NCBI RefSeq assembly: GCF_000428485.1
Contig: NZ_AUAA01000021.1
Span: 1-64,000 of the forward strand
Reading direction: 5' to 3'
From: Epilithonimonas tenax DSM 16811
GTDB taxonomy: Bacteria; Bacteroidota; Bacteroidia; Flavobacteriales; Weeksellaceae
DNA: 64,000 nucleotides
This document shows, in pieces, positions 60,177-64,000 of this stretch. The translations under genes were made by a program, and so were the position numbers. The notes under the pieces are model-generated. The model had not been told where the DNA came from. It saw only the letters and a list, made by a program, of their open reading frames with translations, and made no database searches. Position 1 is the stretch's first letter, and every line of letters begins with the position of its first letter.

Positions 60177-61658
60177 ATGGCAAATTATTTCAATACCTTA
60201 TCACTTAGAGAGCAATTGCGTCAATTGGGACAAGCAGATTTTATGGACAGTTCAGAATTTTCTGACGGCATTTCTGCCCTTAAAGGAAAGAAAATCGTAG
60301 TCGTAGGATGTGGCGCTCAAGGTCTGAATCAAGGCCTGAATCTACGAGACAGCGAACTGGATGTTTCCTTTGCATTGCGTCAGGAAGCCATCGATCAGAA
60401 AAGAGATTCCTGGAAAAACGCAACCCAAAATAATTTCAAAGTCGGCACTTATGAAGAACTGATTCCAACCGCAGATTTGGTCATCAATTTAACGCCAGAC
60501 AAACAACATACTTCTGTGATCAATACCGTTCAGCCTTTGATGAAAGAAGGCGCAACCTTGTCCTATTCCCACGGTTTTAATATGGTGGAAGAAGGGATGC
60601 AAATCCGTAAAGATATCACAGTAATCATGGTCGCTCCAAAATGCCCAGGTTCAGAAGTTCGTGCAGAATATCTCCGTGGTTTCGGTGTTCCTACGCTGAT
60701 TGCCGTTCATCCCGAAAATGATCCGCAAGGCAAAGGCTGGGAAGTAGCAAAAGCTTACTGTGTAGGAACTGGCGGCCATAAGGCGGGCGTTTTAAAATCC
60801 TCTTTCGTAGCAGAGGTGAAGTCCGATTTGATGGGCGAACAGACCATTTTGTGCGGACTTTTACAAACGGGTTCTATTCTTTCCTTTGATAAAATGGTGG
60901 AGAAAGGAATCGATGCAGCTTACGCTTCCAAGCTTGTTCAGTACGGCGTGGAGGTCATCACAGAAGCTCTGAAACACGGCGGTGTGAGCGGCATGTTGGA
61001 CAGGCTTTCCAATCCTGCTAAACTGAAAGCTTTCGAATTGTCAGAAGAACTGAAAGACATTATGCGTCCACTTTTCCAGAAACATCAGGATGATATCATC
61101 TCCGGCGAGTTTTCCAAAATAATGATGGAAGACTGGGCAAACGGTGACACCAATCTTTTGAAATGGCGTGCAGAAACAGGAGAAACGGCTTTCGAAAAAA
61201 CACCTGCAGGTGATGTGAAAATAGATGAACAAGACTATTTTGACAACTACCTTTTGATGTCCGCCTTCATCAGAGCTGGTGTGGAACTGGCTTTTGAGAC
61301 GATGGTTCAGGCCGGTATCAAACCAGAATCTGCTTACTATGAGTCGCTTCACGAAACACCATTGATTGCCAACACCATTGCCAGAAAAAAACTCTTTGAG
61401 ATGAACCGTGTGATTTCTGATACTGCAGAATACGGCTGTTACCTTTTCGATCAGGCTTGCAAACCTTTGTTGACGGATTTTATGAAATCTGTGGATACAG
61501 ATCTGGTAGGAAAAAACTTTAACGAGGGAAAATCTACTACGGTTGACAACGCACAATTGGTTCATGTGAACGATGTTTTGCGCAATCATCCCGTTGAGGT
61601 GGTCGGCAAAAAATTACGTCACGCGATGACCGCGATGAAGTCTATTAAGACGGTTTAA
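60177..61658 (+). CDS. ilvC: Ketol-acid reductoisomerase (long, class II form)
   Basis: The 493-residue enzyme isomerises and reduces acetolactate and acetohydroxybutyrate with NAD(P)H and Mg2+. The length is that of the E. coli-type class II enzyme, with a duplicated knotted helical domain, rather than the ~330-residue class I form. The cofactor motif is [19 protein letters not shown] with FALRQEAI after it. SHGFNM and [19 protein letters not shown] are active-site segments. It lies 127 bp after ilvN, a spacer holding CTTTGTG-type repeats. Confidence 0.96.
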   Translation: MANYFNTLSLREQLRQLGQADFMDSSEFSDGISALKGKKIVVVGCGAQGLNQGLNLRDSELDVSFALRQEAIDQKRDSWKNATQNNFKVGTYEELIPTADLVINLTPDKQHTSVINTVQPLMKEGATLSYSHGFNMVEEGMQIRKDITVIMVAPKCPGSEVRAEYLRGFGVPTLIAVHPENDPQGKGWEVAKAYCVGTGGHKAGVLKSSFVAEVKSDLMGEQTILCGLLQTGSILSFDKMVEKGIDAAYASKLVQYGVEVITEALKHGGVSGMLDRLSNPAKLKAFELSEELKDIMRPLFQKHQDDIISGEFSKIMMEDWANGDTNLLKWRAETGETAFEKTPAGDVKIDEQDYFDNYLLMSAFIRAGVELAFETMVQAGIKPESAYYESLHETPLIANTIARKKLFEMNRVISDTAEYGCYLFDQACKPLLTDFMKSVDTDLVGKNFNEGKSTTVDNAQLVHVNDVLRNHPVEVVGKKLRHAMTAMKSIKTV

Positions 61659-61662
61659 AGTT

Positions 61663-61795
61663 AGGAGCTAATCCCGCTTTCCGCTATATCTTTTGCTCTT
61701 CGTTCCTCATCACAAAAGGATGCCGCTACAAAACGAGGAACGAGTTTCGACGATTCAAATAAAAAAATATAAAACGAGAGTCAATCGGGGCTATG
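61663..61795 (+). repeat. Dispersed palindromic element, subfamily 1, copy F (with insertion)
   Basis: Starts AGGAGCTAATCCCGCTTTCC and ends TCAATCGGGGCTATG. The right half is split after GGATGCCGCTACA by about 45 bp that include CGATTCAAATAAAAAAATA, the same string seen in copy A at 6591-6609. It starts 5 bp after the ilvC stop. Confidence 0.7.
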
Positions 61796-62016
61796 GGATT
61801 TGTCATAAAAATAAAGTGTGTTAATAATTTCAAATCTTGTCATTCCTAAGGAAATAAAACTTACTGACTCTAATCGGAATGACCATATTTAAAAAACAAA
61901 AAAAGACAGCTTTTCTAAGCCAAGCGGCTTTGTGAACTTAGAACAGTTGGTTATTAAAAAAAATCTTTGTGCATTTTGTGTTCAACTACCCCAAAATCAA
62001 ACAATCTGAAATATAA
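61796..62016. other. Spacer between repeat F and ilvA
   Basis: 221 bp without a gene. Its last 100 bp carry GGCTTTGTGAACTTAG and CTTTGTGCATTTTGTG strings of the recurring CTTTGTG motif. No independent promoter is obvious, so ilvA is probably expressed by readthrough from the ilv operon. Confidence 0.35.
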
Positions 62017-63285
62017 ATGAAGATGAACGAAACGCTCATATTTCCTACTTTAGAAGCGGTAAAGGAAGCCCGGAAAAGTATAGAAAACGTCGTGAATTAC
62101 ACGCCTTTGCAATACAACGCAAGATTATCAGAAAACCTTGGAGCAAATATTTTTCTCAAGAGAGAAGACTTGCAACCTGTGAGGTCGTACAAATTGCGAG
62201 GTGCTTACAATAAAATCAAAAGTCTTTTTGACGCAGGTCAAATTTCAAATGGTATCGTCTGCGCCAGTGCGGGCAATCATGCGCAGGGTGTTGCTTTTTC
62301 CTGCAAGCAGCTTCATATCAAAGGCACTATTTTTATGCCTGTCACCACGCCGAAACAAAAGTTGGAACAAGTTGAGATGTTTGGCGGTAATTGCATAGAA
62401 ATCAGATTGATAGGTGACACGTTTGATGCATCTAAAAAAGCGGCTTTTGTTTTTGCAGAAACCTTTGGTGCTGCCTTTATCCATCCTTTTGATGATGTTC
62501 AGATTATAGAAGGACAGGCCACTTTGGCTTTGGAGATTTTGGAACAGAAAGCAGATTCTATTGATTTTGTCTTCATCCCGATCGGCGGCGGCGGTTTGGC
62601 TTCCGGCATTGCAACGGTTTTTAAGAAACTTTCTAAAGAAACGCAATTGATTGGAGTCGAACCAAAAGGTGCTCCTTCCATGAGTTTATCTATTCAGAAT
62701 AACAGCAATACAGAATTGGAAAAGATGGATGGTTTTGTAGATGGTGCAGCGGTCAAAAGAGTAGGTGATCTTACTTTTGAGATTTGTAAGGATGCACTTT
62801 CGGATTGTATTTCTGTGGATGAAGGCAAAGTTTGTGACACCATTCTTCAACTGTATAATAAAGAGGCGATTGTTTTGGAACCAGCTGGAGCATTGTCTAT
62901 TTCGGCTTTGGAACAGTACAAAAATGAAATCCGGGGCAAAAACGTGGTCTGTATCGTCAGCGGTAGCAACAATGACATTACCAGAATGGAGGAGATCAAA
63001 GAACGTGCATTGTTGTACAAAGGGCTCAAACATTATTTTATGGTCAAGTTTCCGCAGCGTCCCGGTTCTTTGAAAGATTTTGTTCTGAATGTGCTGGGCT
63101 CTGATGATGACATCACCCATTTCGAATACACCAAGAAAAATTCCAGAGAAACCGCTTTGGCAATTGTGGGTGTAGAATTGTCCAAGCCTTTGGATTTTGA
63201 TGGTTTGAAACAGAGAATGCAGCAGCTAGGTTATTTTGAATCTTACCTTAATGATAATCCGGATGTCCTTAGTATGTTGATTTGA
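62017..63285 (+). CDS. ilvA: Threonine ammonia-lyase (threonine deaminase)
   Basis: The 422-residue PLP enzyme converts threonine to 2-ketobutyrate, the first step to isoleucine. The PLP lysine is in PVRSYKLRGAYNKI (about residue 58), and the phosphate-binding loop is IGGGGLASGI. The C-terminal ~85 residues form a single ACT-like regulatory domain (KHYFMVKFPQRPGSLKDFVLNVLG), as in the short biosynthetic type. Isoleucine is the expected allosteric inhibitor. Start ATG 62017 gives MKMNETL; the second Met is an alternative. Confidence 0.95.
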   Translation: MKMNETLIFPTLEAVKEARKSIENVVNYTPLQYNARLSENLGANIFLKREDLQPVRSYKLRGAYNKIKSLFDAGQISNGIVCASAGNHAQGVAFSCKQLHIKGTIFMPVTTPKQKLEQVEMFGGNCIEIRLIGDTFDASKKAAFVFAETFGAAFIHPFDDVQIIEGQATLALEILEQKADSIDFVFIPIGGGGLASGIATVFKKLSKETQLIGVEPKGAPSMSLSIQNNSNTELEKMDGFVDGAAVKRVGDLTFEICKDALSDCISVDEGKVCDTILQLYNKEAIVLEPAGALSISALEQYKNEIRGKNVVCIVSGSNNDITRMEEIKERALLYKGLKHYFMVKFPQRPGSLKDFVLNVLGSDDDITHFEYTKKNSRETALAIVGVELSKPLDFDGLKQRMQQLGYFESYLNDNPDVLSMLI

Positions 63286-63635
63286 TATGAATTGAAATAA
63301 ACTCTGACGATGGGCCGCGTTTATGATTGTTTCGCCATTTACCACAATCCGGGAAGACTACAGTGTGGCGTTCTGGTTCTATTGGGCGAAGGTTAATAAA
63401 GGTTTTGGTAAAGAATAGACGAAAATATGATTTGTGGATATGCCGATGCAATTCCCATAACGATATAAAACTTTATATTTTTTTTAAGAAATTACCACAA
63501 AATTGGTAAAGGATTTGTCCTCAAAAAACCTTAAATTTGGCACTTTAAAAAGTTGAACTGAAAACTGAATGAAACGCAAAGATCGATATTGATTTTGTGC
63601 TGGACATTTAACCAAAAAGATTTAAATATTAACAA
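63286..63635. other. Spacer between ilvA and purD
   Basis: 350 bp, no gene supported; the two short frames at 63269-63509 have no features. It holds an inverted repeat TTACCA-6-TGGTAA at 63491-63508 and the promoter candidate below. Confidence 0.35.
63532..63539 (+). promoter_or_regulatory. -7 element for purD
   Basis: TAAATTTG, an exact TAnnTTTG match 96 bp ahead of ATG 63636. The TTACCA/TGGTAA dyad lies about 24 bp upstream and could be an operator. Confidence 0.45.
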
Positions 63636-64000
63636 ATGAGATTACTTATTGTAGGAAACGGCGGCCGTGCTTCTGCCTTAGCATTAAAACTAAGCGAAGA
63701 CAGCAGAATTACAAAAATGTTTTTTGCGCCCGGAAATGCCACTACCGAAAAATTAGGAGAAAACATCAACGAAAGTGATATAGTAGCGCTTAGAGATTTT
63801 GCGCTTAAAAATAAAGTGGATCTTACGATCGTTGGCCCGGAAGCACCTCTTGTAGAAGGGATTGTGGATGAATTCAAAAAAGTTGATCTTAAGGTTTTCG
63901 GTCCTTCAAAAAAAGCAGCTTCTTTGGAAGGCAGCAAATCTTTTTCCAAAAAATTTATGCAGACCTACGGCATCAAAACGGCAAAAGCTGTCATTTTCGA
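63636..64000 (+). CDS. purD: Phosphoribosylamine-glycine ligase, 5' part (runs off the right edge)
   Basis: The first 121 residues are present. MRLLIVGNGGRASALALKLSEDSRITKMFFAPGNATTEKLGEN is the typical N-terminal dinucleotide-like region of GAR synthetase. LTIVGPEAPLVEGIVDEF and FGPSKKAASLEGSKSFSKKFMQTYGI follow, the last being the start of the ATP-grasp domain. The enzyme joins glycine to phosphoribosylamine in purine synthesis. The usual length is about 420 residues, so roughly 300 lie outside the window. Confidence 0.94.
   Translation, partial: MRLLIVGNGGRASALALKLSEDSRITKMFFAPGNATTEKLGENINESDIVALRDFALKNKVDLTIVGPEAPLVEGIVDEFKKVDLKVFGPSKKAASLEGSKSFSKKFMQTYGIKTAKAVIF

Noticed and set aside
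1-64000. CRISPR array, tRNA or rRNA genes
   Set aside because: The repeated palindromes are scattered singly and not regularly spaced, and no cloverleaf or rRNA-like sequence was recognised by eye. A tRNAscan or Infernal run would settle this.

Overview
The window is a chromosomal segment of a low-GC Bacteroidota bacterium, most likely a flavobacterium of the Chryseobacterium/Epilithonimonas group (Weeksellaceae). The evidence is a SusC/SusD/SusE/SusF starch-uptake locus, a type IX secretion (T9SS) C-terminal sorting domain, lipoprotein signals, many starts without a Shine-Dalgarno sequence but preceded by the Bacteroidota -7 element TAnnTTTG, and an ISAon1-type transposase fragment. I saw no rRNA, tRNA or CRISPR array. 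Starts were moved where the longest open frame began inside a promoter or ahead of a clear signal peptide.

Layout. 1-3 kb: edge of an insertion sequence, a response regulator / TPR histidine kinase pair, and two very small reading frames. 3.4-14.7 kb: mostly leftward housekeeping genes (argS, a MATE exporter, a sigma-54 activator-like regulator, a secreted M28 peptidase, an LEA-like stress protein, a nucleoside phosphorylase, a BaiN-type flavoprotein, a SUI1-type factor) plus a decayed HxlR-type regulator. 14.8-22.5 kb: a toxin-first toxin-antitoxin pair, an AT-rich orphan secreted protein, gpmI, an acyl-ACP desaturase, a HAD hydrolase, map and a methyltransferase. 23-36 kb: two multidrug efflux loci, an RND system (adaptor-pump-NodT channel) and an AraC-TolC-EmrA-EmrB system. 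They share a near-identical 20-bp palindromic operator candidate. 37-40 kb: metG. 40.3-54.4 kb: a maltodextrin/starch utilisation locus, susC-D-E-F, GH97 alpha-glucosidase, GH13 amylase, a KilA-N protein, an NTF2-like protein and an SLC45-type sugar transporter. 54.7-63.3 kb: the isoleucine/valine operon ilvE-D-B-N-C-A. 63.6 kb to the edge: start of purD.

The genes work together in three places. The starch locus binds and imports glucans at the outer membrane, cleaves them with GH13 and GH97 enzymes in the periplasm, and moves sugar across the inner membrane. The ilv genes cover threonine deamination to Ile/Val and appear to be controlled by classical ribosome-mediated attenuation: an 18-residue leader peptide with ten consecutive Ile/Leu/Val codons, followed by mutually exclusive antiterminator and terminator hairpins. 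The two efflux loci probably answer to a common regulator encoded elsewhere.

The non-coding DNA is unusually structured. I see six copies of a dispersed palindromic element in two subfamilies, three copies of a CCCTAAAGGG-centred element, a large hairpin element next to one of the copies, and purine/pyrimidine-skewed spacers. The most notable points for follow-up are the ilv attenuator, the shared efflux operator, the dispersed repeat family with a shared internal insertion, and a 26-bp perfect palindrome inside the KilA-N coding sequence.
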